From NCBI RefSeq assembly GCF_003544855.1, contig NZ_CP032101.1, forward strand, positions 1,798,001-1,862,000: a stretch of DNA of 64,000 nucleotides. The letters are read 5' to 3'. The notes beneath the pieces were generated by a model that saw only the letters and a program-made list of their open reading frames with translations, made no database searches and had not been told where the DNA came from. Positions 54,629 through 63,172 of the stretch are shown piece by piece (within the stretch, counting starts at the first letter, position 1; each line of letters begins with the position of its first letter). The position numbers and the translations under genes are program-made. Source of the stretch: Malaciobacter marinus. Its GTDB lineage: Bacteria; Campylobacterota; Campylobacteria; Campylobacterales; Arcobacteraceae.

Positions 54629-56539
54629 TTATTTATAAAGCTTATTTTGATATAAATAATCCAGTGTAATAATAAATGCCAATGCATCTTGTTCTAATTC
54701 TGTATCAGAAACAGTTTCTAAAAGATGCTTATTTTTATATTTATACGTTACCGGTTTTTTCCCAGGTTGAATTATAGCAATACTATCATTTACTCGTAAA
54801 GCATAAGAGTTATGAAACTGCATAAAAGAGAGATTCTGTTTTTTATCACTAAAAATTGAATGTCCAAGAATAGGGAAATTCAAGTCAATACCGATTAAAT
54901 CAAGTGCTGTTGCTAAGATATCTGGCTGTGTTGTTATCTTGTCATACTTCATTGGCTTCACGCTTTCTGAAATTATAAATCCTGGTATATGAAACATATT
55001 TACAGGAATTACATCTTCTCCATACACACGTATGTTATGATCTGCTACGACAACAAAAACGGTGTCTTTATAATAAGATTCTTGTTTTGCTAATTCAAAA
55101 AACTTTCCAATTGCAAAATCTGCATATTTAATTGCATTTTTGACACTTTTTTTAGGTACATTATCAATAAGTTCTATTTTATTATTTGGGAAATCAAAAG
55201 GTGAATGATTTGAAGTTGAGAACATTACACTAGCAAACTTTTGATTATTTTTATAATGTTTAGCAAATTCATTATTAGCTCTAATAACCATATCTTCATC
55301 ACTAACACCCCACGTGCCAGTAAAAGAAGGATTATTAAAACGTGGTTGGTCAATAATTTCATCAAAACCATTTCCTAAAAACCATCCTCTCATATTATCA
55401 AATCGACTTTCACCACCATAAATAAAAGAAGTATGATAACCATACGGTTTTAATAAAGAAGCGATGGTAAAGAAATCTCTTTGAGATTTATTTCTTTTGA
55501 TTACCCCTTTACCTGGAATTGCAAAGTTTCCAGCCATACACCCAGCTATTCCTCGTACACTTCGTGTACCATTTGAATATAAATCTGTAAATAAAATACC
55601 CTCTTTACTTAAACGATTTATATTGGGAGTAATTCCTTTTTCACCACCTACAGCTTCTACAAATTGTGCACCTAAACTCTCTTGTATAAAAATAACCAGA
55701 TTTTTTGATGAAACATCATGAAAATTCGTTGGTTGAACTCTTGAAAAAGGCAATTTTACATTGTTACTACTTATATTTAATCTTTTTTGAACTCGATTCA
55801 ATGCTTCATCTATAGGCATATTACCGTACTGCTTTAATAAAGCTTTGTTATTATTCTTTTTATTGATATAAATAGCATATCCTATACTGTACAATGAATT
55901 TTTTGTAATCTCATTTAGTATTCTATTTGATGAATACATTGCATCAGATTGATTTGCAGGTCGATGTCCAAATGATGAACGAATACCTATAAATAAAAGT
56001 ATTGATAATGGCAAAAATAATGCAAGTCTTTTTATATAATGAATGTCAAAGAGTCCTTTAAAATAAAATTTGAAAAGTTTTAAATATCCTATAATAAATA
56101 TAGAAATTAATAAGACTGCAAAAAATAGTTCTAATTTATATTCTGCAAAAATCATAGAGAAAACTTCTTGTGGATATACTAAGTATTCCACAAATAAATA
56201 ATTTGGACGAACATCATATTCTAAGATAAAAGGAAAAGTGGCAACTTCAATATATATCATACAAGATATTGTAATGACAAAGTAATATTTTAATGTGGAT
56301 TCATAAAACTTAGATGCATATTTAGGTAATAAAGTCATCATAAATAAAGGAATAATTAGAATGATAGAGACACTAATAGTATCCATTCTCAATCCATAAA
56401 TAAAAGTCAGCCAGTAATTAACATCTGTGTGATTACTAAAATTATCAAAGTACATAATAAACAGACATAAACGTCCAATAAAAAGTATACCTATCATTAT
56501 TAAATAATGTATTGCCAATGTTTTAAAGATTCTCATCAA
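54629..56539 (-). CDS. LTA-synthase-like membrane sulfatase (phosphoglycerol or phosphoethanolamine transferase)
   Basis: This 636-residue protein has five N-terminal helices (about 7-190) and a large external sulfatase-fold domain. Family blocks are FIQESLGAQFVEAVGG (metal-binding Glu, about 290), YSNGTRSVRG with the catalytic Thr (about 325), TSNHSPFDFP (about 445) and VVVADHNIRV with metal-binding Asp-His (about 505). LtaS/MdoB relatives transfer phosphoglycerol from phosphatidylglycerol, also releasing diacylglycerol that DgkA could reuse. Substrate and acceptor are unknown. Confidence 0.82.
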   Translation of the reverse strand: MMRIFKTLAIHYLIMIGILFIGRLCLFIMYFDNFSNHTDVNYWLTFIYGLRMDTISVSIILIIPLFMMTLLPKYASKFYESTLKYYFVITISCMIYIEVATFPFILEYDVRPNYLFVEYLVYPQEVFSMIFAEYKLELFFAVLLISIFIIGYLKLFKFYFKGLFDIHYIKRLALFLPLSILLFIGIRSSFGHRPANQSDAMYSSNRILNEITKNSLYSIGYAIYINKKNNNKALLKQYGNMPIDEALNRVQKRLNISSNNVKLPFSRVQPTNFHDVSSKNLVIFIQESLGAQFVEAVGGEKGITPNINRLSKEGILFTDLYSNGTRSVRGIAGCMAGNFAIPGKGVIKRNKSQRDFFTIASLLKPYGYHTSFIYGGESRFDNMRGWFLGNGFDEIIDQPRFNNPSFTGTWGVSDEDMVIRANNEFAKHYKNNQKFASVMFSTSNHSPFDFPNNKIELIDNVPKKSVKNAIKYADFAIGKFFELAKQESYYKDTVFVVVADHNIRVYGEDVIPVNMFHIPGFIISESVKPMKYDKITTQPDILATALDLIGIDLNFPILGHSIFSDKKQNLSFMQFHNSYALRVNDSIAIIQPGKKPVTYKYKNKHLLETVSDTELEQDALAFIITLDYLYQNKLYK

Positions 56540-56570
56540 TACTCTTCTCCAATTAAAATAAAGTAGAATA

Positions 56571-57545
56571 TTAAATTATGAAAATGAAATGAAAATGAAA
56601 AGGGTATAGTGTATAGTGTATAGTGATAATATGAGGATAAGTTTTAGCCCACTTATCTTCAAACTCTTTTAAAGCATTTAATGCTGATTTTTCATTTACT
56701 GCTTTATAGATGAATTTTAAATCATCTGCAAGCTCTTTTCTATCTTTCCATGAGACAAACTTCAAAGAGTTTCTAATTTGATGTACAATACATCTTTGAA
56801 CTTCAGAGTGAGGATAAACTACTTGAATAGCATTAGAGAATCCATTTAATCCATCTACTGCAAAGATAAGAACATCATTTACACCTCTATTCTTCAGTTC
56901 ATTTAAAACACCTAACCAATACTTGGATGATTCAGTCTTAGCAATCCAAACACCTAAGACATCTTTATGTCCATCAAGGGTAATTCCAATCATCAAATAA
57001 GCAGCTACATTTCTGACTTGTCCTTCAAGTCTTACTTTTAAAAATGTGGCATCCATAAAGATAATGGCATAGATTGATTCTAATGGTCTTATTTGCCACT
57101 CTTTGGCTTTTTCAATAACTGCATCAGTGATATTGGAAATGGATTCATGAGAGATATTATGATCATAGAGTTCTTCAATATGGGATTGAATATCTCTGGT
57201 ACTCATTTCTTTAGCATAAAGTGATATTACAGCATCTTCAATACCATGAATATCTGTTTGTCTTTTTTTAATGATTTCAGGGTGAAAATCAGAGTTTCTA
57301 TCTCTTGGAATTGAGACATCTATAACACCAAACTTGGAGTTCAGTGATTTATCATTATGACCATTACGGTAATTGTCAATTTGAGAACTTTGATGCTTCT
57401 CATAGCCCAAATGGTGTGTTATTTCTTGTTCGGTTAAAACTTCAATAACATCTTTAACCATCGACTTCATAACATCATTGACATCATCTAAGGACTTTAT
57501 CTGTCCACTCTTGTAAGCCTCTTTGATTGCTTCTTTATCTATCAT
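56571..57545 (-). pseudogene. IS256-family transposase, C-terminally truncated
   Basis: The 324 codons match an IS256/mutator transposase from the N terminus (ITHHLGYEKHQ) through the first two catalytic Asp blocks, FMDATFLKV and FAVDGLNGF. Similarity ends near residue 305 at KTYPHI. The last 19 codons (reading ITIHYTLYPFHFHF) come from low-complexity flanking sequence. Full proteins have about 400 residues, and the missing part contains the catalytic Glu and the right inverted repeat. It should be inactive. It lies between the kinase and the sulfatase genes. Confidence 0.88.
56605..56625. repeat. Three tandem copies of TATAGTG at the IS breakpoint
   Basis: Seven-base units at 56605, 56612 and 56619 lie exactly where transposase similarity ends. 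They contain AGTGTATA, which also borders the intact IS end at 57606-57613. Confidence 0.6.
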
Positions 57546-57580
57546 GTAAATCTCCTTCTTAGATTTTATCTAATTTGGAA

Positions 57581-57605
57581 TTTACACAGTTTTATTTACA
57601 CTCCC
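57581..57605. repeat. Left terminal end of the truncated IS256 element
   Basis: Read on the minus strand it begins GGGAGTGT and continues to TGTGTAAA, the pattern of an IS256 end, about 35 bases before the transposase start. It resembles the island right end at 16 of 24 positions. Confidence 0.5.
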
Positions 57606-57626
57606 AGTGTATATAGTTTTACTAAT

Positions 57627-58958
57627 TTATAATGGGAGTTTAACGGTTACTAAGGTACCTTGATTAGTAGAATTGATTTGTAATATTCCTTTATGAAGGT
57701 CAATACAAGATTTAACAATGAATAATCCTAATCCAACTCCTTGTATATTTTTATTTCTTGATTCTTCAACTCTAAAAAATTCATCTGTAACTTTTTCTAT
57801 TTTGTCTTTTGGAATACCAATCCCTTCATCTTGAATTTTGAAAATAGCATAGTTTTCTTCTAAATAAAGTTCAATATTGATATTAGAATTGTTATGACTA
57901 TATTTAATTGCATTATCAACTAAGTTCTTAAAAATGGTATGAAGAAGATTATGATTGCCCAAATATTTTAATGAATGAAACTCTTTCAAAGTTAAATTGA
58001 TATTCTTATTTTTTAAATCATTGTTATACTGTTCAATTATATTCATAATAATAGAATCTAATTGACACCAACTAAAAGAGTTTTTTACATTATATTTTGT
58101 ATATTTTGTGTAGAACAGCATTTCATCAGTAATGTTTGATAATTGGTTTACCGCTTTTAATATAACTTCTAAACTTTTAATATAGTAATCAGGTTCTCGA
58201 ATATTTTTCAATGTAACTTCAGCTTCACCTTTTATGATAGTCAATGGAGTTCTAAATTCATGAGAAACATTTTTATTAAAGGTATCTAATTTGGAAACTC
58301 CTTCTTTTAGACGAGAAATCATACTATTAAATGATGAAATTAATTCAGATATTTCATCTTTATTAGATGGGTTTTCAATTGAAGTTGATAAATCTGAAAC
58401 TGTAATATTTTTAGCATCTCTTGTAATGTTTTTAATTGGTATTAATATTTTATCAATAATCTTATTTGCAAGAAACATTAATACTATCAATAATATAGGA
58501 ATTGTGCCGAGTAAAATATGCTCAATGTCTTCTGCTTGATTATGTATATTTTTTTTATATAAAAGAATATTTCCTACAAAGGGATTTGTAAATTTATATG
58601 AATATATTGCATCTACTTCAAAGTTATTGATTTCATTAATATATAACTGAGGCTCTTGATATAATGTTTCATAATTCTTTAATGTAAATTTTTTCGTTTG
58701 ATATATTAATTTATTTTTTTTTAGAATAGCAACTTCTACGTCTTTTAGTGTTTCATCAATAATTATGTTTGTATTAAATTTATTTTCTTTTAAATCAAGA
58801 TGTAATGAAATTGCATATTGCTCTAGTTGTTCAAGTATGCGCTTGTTAATACTTTCTTCAAGTAAATAATATAAAGCATAACTAAAAATAAAAAGTATAA
58901 TAAAAATTACACTTGAAAACCAAAAAAGAATTTTATGTTTAATACTTTTAAATCTCAA
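57627..58958 (-). CDS. Sensor histidine kinase (PmrB-like position)
   Basis: This 443-residue kinase has two helices (about 10-30 and 150-170) around a periplasmic loop of about 115 residues. A HAMP domain follows, then the H box NVSHEFRTPLTIIKGEAEV (about 229), N box FKNLVDNAIKYSHNN (about 345), and G boxes DEGIGIPKD and GVGLGLFIVKSC. Its start lies 11 bases inside the regulator gene. In the undisturbed order it would be followed by the sulfatase, dgkA and eptA, which it probably controls. Confidence 0.92.
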   Translation of the reverse strand: MRFKSIKHKILFWFSSVIFIILFIFSYALYYLLEESINKRILEQLEQYAISLHLDLKENKFNTNIIIDETLKDVEVAILKKNKLIYQTKKFTLKNYETLYQEPQLYINEINNFEVDAIYSYKFTNPFVGNILLYKKNIHNQAEDIEHILLGTIPILLIVLMFLANKIIDKILIPIKNITRDAKNITVSDLSTSIENPSNKDEISELISSFNSMISRLKEGVSKLDTFNKNVSHEFRTPLTIIKGEAEVTLKNIREPDYYIKSLEVILKAVNQLSNITDEMLFYTKYTKYNVKNSFSWCQLDSIIMNIIEQYNNDLKNKNINLTLKEFHSLKYLGNHNLLHTIFKNLVDNAIKYSHNNSNINIELYLEENYAIFKIQDEGIGIPKDKIEKVTDEFFRVEESRNKNIQGVGLGLFIVKSCIDLHKGILQINSTNQGTLVTVKLPL

Positions 58959-59601
58959 TTTTATACCCTATGCCTCTAAAACTTTTAATAAGTTCTTTAC
59001 CTACTTTCTTTCTTAAATTATATATTGTAACTTGAATCACATTGCTATTGAGAAACTCCTCATTACTATATAGCATTTCCTCAATAGTATCTTTTGAAAT
59101 ATAGGAGTTTTTGTTTTTAATTAACAATAACAAAAGTTCATATTCTCTTATAGATAAATTAATAATAGAATTATCTTTTAAAACCTCTTTGGTATCTAAA
59201 TTTACTTTTAGATTAGAAAATTCCATTATATTACTCATTTGTGAACTTCTTCTATACAGTGAAGTTACTCTAGCCTCTAATTCTTCAAATGAAAAAGGTT
59301 TAGATAGATAATCATCACAACCTGTTTTTAAACCTGTTATCTTATCTTCAACTGCATCTTTTGCTGTTAACATTAATATCGGTGTAAAAATGTTCTTTTG
59401 TCTTAAATTGTTTAAGATTTCGATACCATTTTTTTTAGGTAGCATCCAGTCTAATATAATTACGTCATATTTGTTAATGATAGAAAGATACTCTCCTTCT
59501 TCCCCATCATTTGAAATTTCAATAGTATAATGTAATTCTTCAAATCCTCTTTTTAGGAAATTTGCAATATCTTTATCATCTTCAATTATTAAAATCTTCA
59601 T
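58948..59601 (-). CDS. OmpR-family response regulator (PmrA-like position)
   Basis: This 217-residue regulator has the acidic pocket IIEDDKD (5-11), phospho-Asp in VIILDWMLPKKNG (about 51), Thr in LMLTAKDAVED and Lys in YLSKPFSFEELEARV (about 101). The winged-helix domain spans about 125-217, ending SFRGIGYKIEI. It is the first gene of the island's leftward series. By analogy with PmrAB it would switch on lipid A modification under envelope stress. That role is inferred from context. Confidence 0.92.
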   Translation of the reverse strand: MKILIIEDDKDIANFLKRGFEELHYTIEISNDGEEGEYLSIINKYDVIILDWMLPKKNGIEILNNLRQKNIFTPILMLTAKDAVEDKITGLKTGCDDYLSKPFSFEELEARVTSLYRRSSQMSNIMEFSNLKVNLDTKEVLKDNSIINLSIREYELLLLLIKNKNSYISKDTIEEMLYSNEEFLNSNVIQVTIYNLRKKVGKELIKSFRGIGYKIEI

Positions 59602-59968
59602 AACTACTATACTCTATATATAAATTTATTTAACAAACTATGTTGGAATTATTTTATAATATAATATATGTTAAATCAACATTAATTATAAATCTCAACT
59701 TTTACACATAGAAAATCATAAGTAAATCCATATATAGGTGATTTTAGGTATAATTATTTACCTTAAACATCAATATATAAAGGGGGGGGATAATATGTGT
59801 CAAACTATGGTAAATATATACCACCACTGGAAATCTCCCGTAAACAATATTTTTGGTTCACTCTACAACTTCTTATATTAGAAAATCTTACTTACTGGCT
59901 TTACAACCTTTATATAGAGATATAATTTGTTCCAAAAAGTGTTCAATAAGTAGAATTTATAGATTCTT
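59602..59968. other. Gene-poor stretch inside the island
   Basis: These 367 bases upstream of the response regulator hold its promoter region. They also include a run of eight G (59782-59789) and a 28-codon frame at 59795-59881 after it. I see no convincing gene. Confidence 0.5.
59782..59789 (+). repeat. Homopolymeric G tract (G8)
   Basis: Eight consecutive G stand out in very A+T-rich sequence. They precede an ATG (59795) by five bases, where a ribosome-binding site would be. Poly-G tracts are the usual phase-variation sites in Campylobacter. Confidence 0.5.
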
Positions 59969-60130
59969 TTAAACCCTTAAGACTTTTTGAATAACAAAAA
60001 TCACTTTTGTAAGCTGTTTAATAAGAGGAGCTGAAACTACATATTTAGTATCTTTTGCATCAGATTTTAATTGTTCAAATGCACCTGTTAAATCCTCTAG
60101 AATAAATTCTATCAGACTGACACAAAATTT
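59969..60130 (-). pseudogene. Gene remnant at the right end of the island
   Basis: An open minus-strand frame without a start begins inside the right terminal repeat. It reads protein-like sequence, including EDLTGAFEQLKSDAKDTKYV and SAPLIKQLTKVIF, then stops at 59969. It looks like the 3' end of a gene cut by the element end. The family is not recognised. Confidence 0.35.
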
Positions 60131-60141
60131 CTAACACTCCC
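60118..60141. repeat. Terminal inverted repeat, right end of island
   Basis: This is the reverse-complement partner of 52467-52490 (19 of 24 matches). Read inward from the right end it starts GGGAGTGT, like the internal IS256 end at 57605. Confidence 0.65.
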
Positions 60142-60149
60142 TATCTTTA
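60142..60149. repeat. Target-site duplication, right copy
   Basis: TATCTTTA is identical to 52459-52466. It overlaps the stop codon of the aspartoacylase-like gene (60147-60149). Confidence 0.65.
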
Positions 60150-61211
60150 CTCTTCGATTATCTCTTCATTATTAAGTTCAAAAAACTCACTTTCATTTAA
60201 AATTTCTTCATTAAAATACTCTATTTTTGTTTCAGCAGCTTCTAGATTTTTAAACTTAGCTATATGAAAAATTGCATCACCTTCTTGAACTAAAGGTATT
60301 TCTGATTTTCCAATGATTATTCCATCAAATATTGATTTTATTTCAAAAGAAGCATCACCAAATGGTTCATCTATAAAAGCAATGATTTCATCTTTTTTTA
60401 CAATATCTCCTAAGGCTTTGATTGTTCTTAAAACTCCACTTTCACTTGCTCTTATCCATTGACTACTTCTTGTAATAACTGGTAATCTTTTAGATTTTCT
60501 TTTTGAAATAGGAAGCATGTTTAATTCTCTTAATACATTTACAATGCCCTTTACACCTATTCTAATACATGTTTCATCAAATCTCAAAGCTTCCCCTGCT
60601 TCATATAATAAAATAGGGATACCATCTTCTTGTGCCACTTGTCTTAAAGAACCATCTCTTAATTCTGAGTGCAAAACAACAGGTGCTTCAAAAGCTTTTG
60701 CAAGTTTATAAGTAAACTCATCTTTTGTATTTGTTCTAATTTGAGGCAAGTTTGATTTGTGAATAGAAGCAGTATGCAAATCAATACCCAAATCGCATTT
60801 TGAAACAATCTCTTTAAAAAATATATTAGCCACCCTACTTGCAAGTGAACCTTTAACAGAACCTGGGAAACTTCTATTTAAATCTCTTCTATCTGGCATA
60901 TATCTAGATAAAGTCATAGTTCCATAAACATTTACAATTGGAACAAGAATAAGTGTACCTTTTAATCTTTTTAAAATATTTAATTTTCTTAATCTTCTAA
61001 TTATTTCTATACCATTTAATTCATCACCATGTACAGCAGCACTTACAAATACAACTGGACCATCTTTTTTGCCCCTAATTACATGTATAGGAAGTTTTGT
61101 TGGAGTATTATAAAGTTTTGGAAGCTCTATATTTATTGTGATGTTTACCCCTTTAGGAATATTTTGTTCTCCTAAAGTTATAAAATCTTTATCCATTTTA
61201 TTATGCTCCAA
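60147..61211 (-). CDS. Succinylglutamate desuccinylase/aspartoacylase-family protein
   Basis: This 354-residue zinc carboxypeptidase-like amidohydrolase has [14 protein letters not shown] with metal-binding His and Glu (about 60-73), RDLNRSFPG (about 113), and DLHTAS with the third metal ligand (about 144). The C-terminal part adds a lipoyl-like beta domain. It overlaps rimK by 11 bases. AstE-like genes beside rimK are a recurring pair, so this enzyme may remove a group that RimK or a similar ligase adds. The precise substrate is unknown. Confidence 0.85.
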   Translation of the reverse strand: MEHNKMDKDFITLGEQNIPKGVNITINIELPKLYNTPTKLPIHVIRGKKDGPVVFVSAAVHGDELNGIEIIRRLRKLNILKRLKGTLILVPIVNVYGTMTLSRYMPDRRDLNRSFPGSVKGSLASRVANIFFKEIVSKCDLGIDLHTASIHKSNLPQIRTNTKDEFTYKLAKAFEAPVVLHSELRDGSLRQVAQEDGIPILLYEAGEALRFDETCIRIGVKGIVNVLRELNMLPISKRKSKRLPVITRSSQWIRASESGVLRTIKALGDIVKKDEIIAFIDEPFGDASFEIKSIFDGIIIGKSEIPLVQEGDAIFHIAKFKNLEAAETKIEYFNEEILNESEFFELNNEEIIEE

Positions 61212-62130
61212 TATTATCTTTTTTTAATTTTCTTTTTCTAAGTAAATCATCATTTGGTGTTACATTTTGACCAATATAATCCATAATTTTACCTGCGATA
61301 TCAAGGTTTGTTGATGTTTCAATTCCTTCTAAACCAGGAGAAGAGTTTACTTCCATTACAAGAGGTCCTCTTTTTGAGGGAATCATATCAACTCCACAAA
61401 CACCCAATCCCATAGCTTTTGCTGCTGCAATTGCAGTTGCTTTTTCTTTTCTTGTAAGTTTATGTGCCATTGCTGTTCCACCTTGATGTAAGTTTGACCT
61501 AAAATCACCTTCAGCACCTTGTCTTTTCATAGCTCCTACAACTTCACCACCTACTACTAAAACTCTTATATCAGAACCATTTGCCTCTTCTATAAACTCT
61601 TGTACAAGTAAGTTTACATCCATCCCATAAAAAGCATCAAGTACTGATTTTGCTGCTTTTTCACTCTCAACTAATACAACACCTACGCCTTGAGTTCCTT
61701 CAAGTATTTTCAAAACAAGAGGTGCTCCACCACTTAAGGCTATTACATCTTTTGCACTTGATTCATTTGAAGCAAAAACTGTTTTTGGCATATCTATTGA
61801 CTTTTTTGAAAGTATTTGTAAACTTCTTAATTTATCTCTACTTCTTTTAATAGCTAAACTTCCTGTAACTGTAAACACATCCATCATCTCAAAGTGCCTT
61901 ACCATTGCAGTTCCATAAAATGTCCTACTTGCTCCAATTCTTGGAATAATAGCATCAGGTTTAGGCAACTCTTCTCCAAAATAGCTAATTTTTAGTTCAC
62001 CTTTCATAATCTCAATACTACACTTTAAATAATCAATAACTCTAACTTCCCAACCTCTTTGTTTACCAGCTTCTACAAGTCTTTTTGTTGAGTAAAGTTC
62101 TTCGTTTCTTGATAGGATGTATAATCTCAT
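61201..62130 (-). CDS. rimK: RimK-type ATP-grasp ligase
   Basis: RimK, 309 residues, adds glutamate residues to the C terminus of ribosomal protein S6, and makes poly-glutamate, in Escherichia coli. ATP-grasp landmarks are [20 protein letters not shown] (about 136), [20 protein letters not shown] (about 175), [11 protein letters not shown] (about 209) and [14 protein letters not shown] (about 267). N-terminal [20 protein letters not shown] also matches RimK. The acceptor here could be S6 or another molecule. Confidence 0.9.
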   Translation of the reverse strand: MRLYILSRNEELYSTKRLVEAGKQRGWEVRVIDYLKCSIEIMKGELKISYFGEELPKPDAIIPRIGASRTFYGTAMVRHFEMMDVFTVTGSLAIKRSRDKLRSLQILSKKSIDMPKTVFASNESSAKDVIALSGGAPLVLKILEGTQGVGVVLVESEKAAKSVLDAFYGMDVNLLVQEFIEEANGSDIRVLVVGGEVVGAMKRQGAEGDFRSNLHQGGTAMAHKLTRKEKATAIAAAKAMGLGVCGVDMIPSKRGPLVMEVNSSPGLEGIETSTNLDIAGKIMDYIGQNVTPNDDLLRKRKLKKDNIGA

Positions 62131-62222
62131 AAAATTTTTCCTTATTTAATCTAAAATGCAATTATATTCAAAAAAAATGGATTTGCAGAAAATAAATGCA
62201 AATATTTTGAATAAAAAGAGAA

Positions 62223-62906
62223 TTAATCGTAAAATTTATATTTTAATAAAATATCCCTTATTTCAATTTCTAAATTAATTTGATAAAAACCTTTTGTTAC
62301 AAGCTCTTGAAAAGGAATAAGAGTTACTTCACCATTTCCTATTTTTCTATTCCAAAGTAAGTTTATTAAAATTGCAGTATACTTTTTTAATATTATATGT
62401 ATAATATTTAAAGATGCTATACTATGTTTTTTAAGATCATTTATACTGCAATTTTTTATATTAATTAAAGATACCACATCAAAAATACTTCCTATATATT
62501 CCCCCATATCAAACATTTCATTATTTTGAAGATTAAAGTTTATATATCGATATCCTCCTTTTACTGTTACTATTTTAGTTAAAATATCTAACGATTTTTC
62601 AATATATATACTATCCTTTTTTTCAATATAGTTAACAAAAAATTTTTTATGAATATCTGATATATTATGTCCTAAACTATTTTTTAATTCTTTATCAGTT
62701 ACTTGTTTTTTATTTTTATCATAAAAATCAACCATATATACAATTTTTTGTAACCTTTCTATTAAAGTAGCTTGAAGTAATAAATAAGCATAGATTGTAT
62801 CAAAGTTTGATTTATCATCATTAAGTAATACCTCAGCACCTTTATAAAAAGCAAAAACTGAATCAATAACCTCATCATTTAGTTTAATTTTTTCTATAAT
62901 TTCCAT
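62223..62906 (-). CDS. Helical protein, unrecognised (weakly HEPN-like)
   Basis: This 227-residue mostly helical soluble protein belongs to no family I can name. The segments LLLQATLIERLQKIVYMVDF (about 46-65) and LKNSLGHNISDIHKKF (about 79-94) have the look of HEPN-type helical domains. The Arg-x4-6-His nuclease motif is not clearly present. A perfect 12-base stem separates it from the small Cys-containing gene upstream on the same strand. It could be an accessory or defence gene; evidence is slight. Confidence 0.55.
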   Translation of the reverse strand: MEIIEKIKLNDEVIDSVFAFYKGAEVLLNDDKSNFDTIYAYLLLQATLIERLQKIVYMVDFYDKNKKQVTDKELKNSLGHNISDIHKKFFVNYIEKKDSIYIEKSLDILTKIVTVKGGYRYINFNLQNNEMFDMGEYIGSIFDVVSLINIKNCSINDLKKHSIASLNIIHIILKKYTAILINLLWNRKIGNGEVTLIPFQELVTKGFYQINLEIEIRDILLKYKFYD

Positions 62907-62923
62907 TTTTTTCCTTTACTTAT

Positions 62924-62952
62924 ATAAAGATAGGGCTAATCCCTATCTTTAT
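62924..62952 (-). other. 12-base hairpin between two small genes
   Basis: The arms 62924-62935 and 62941-62952 are perfectly complementary around CTAAT. It contains the stop codon of the 78-residue gene and lies 17 bases before the next start. No T-run follows, so it may be a processing or attenuation structure. Confidence 0.5.
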
Positions 62953-63172
62953 TTGTTAATCCACTATTATAATATGGACACCATTCGTGTATATCAGGTT
63001 CACAATAGAAAAATCTAGTTCTTTGTACTACCTCAGGATGTGTACATTTTTCTATTATAATAGGCATAGGTTTTATAAAACTATTTAACCCCATTAAATT
63101 TCTTTCTTTCTTTACCTCAGTATAATACTCACATTGTTTATTAAATACTTCATTTTTTTCTTGATTTTCCAT
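62936..63172 (-). CDS. Small Cys-containing protein, unrecognised
   Basis: This 78-residue protein has no signal peptide. Its second half holds KCTHPEVVQRTRFFYCEPDI followed by HEWCPYYNSG, with three Cys and two His that could bind a metal; another Cys lies at 14. No family is recognised. It is the first of two small genes on the minus strand, with 828 bases of apparently non-coding sequence upstream. Confidence 0.5.
   Translation of the reverse strand: MENQEKNEVFNKQCEYYTEVKKERNLMGLNSFIKPMPIIIEKCTHPEVVQRTRFFYCEPDIHEWCPYYNSGLTNKDRD

Larger units (their letters stand above)
52467..60141. mobile_element. Transposon-like island carrying eptA-dgkA and a two-component system
   Basis: A 7675-base unit with imperfect 24-base terminal inverted repeats and an exact flanking 8-base direct repeat. 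All its genes run leftward. It holds a response regulator, a histidine kinase, a truncated IS256 transposase, an LTA-synthase-like protein, dgkA and eptA. The only transposase is inactive, so movement would need an enzyme supplied from elsewhere. It lies between two convergent genes that would otherwise be only a hairpin apart. Confidence 0.65.
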
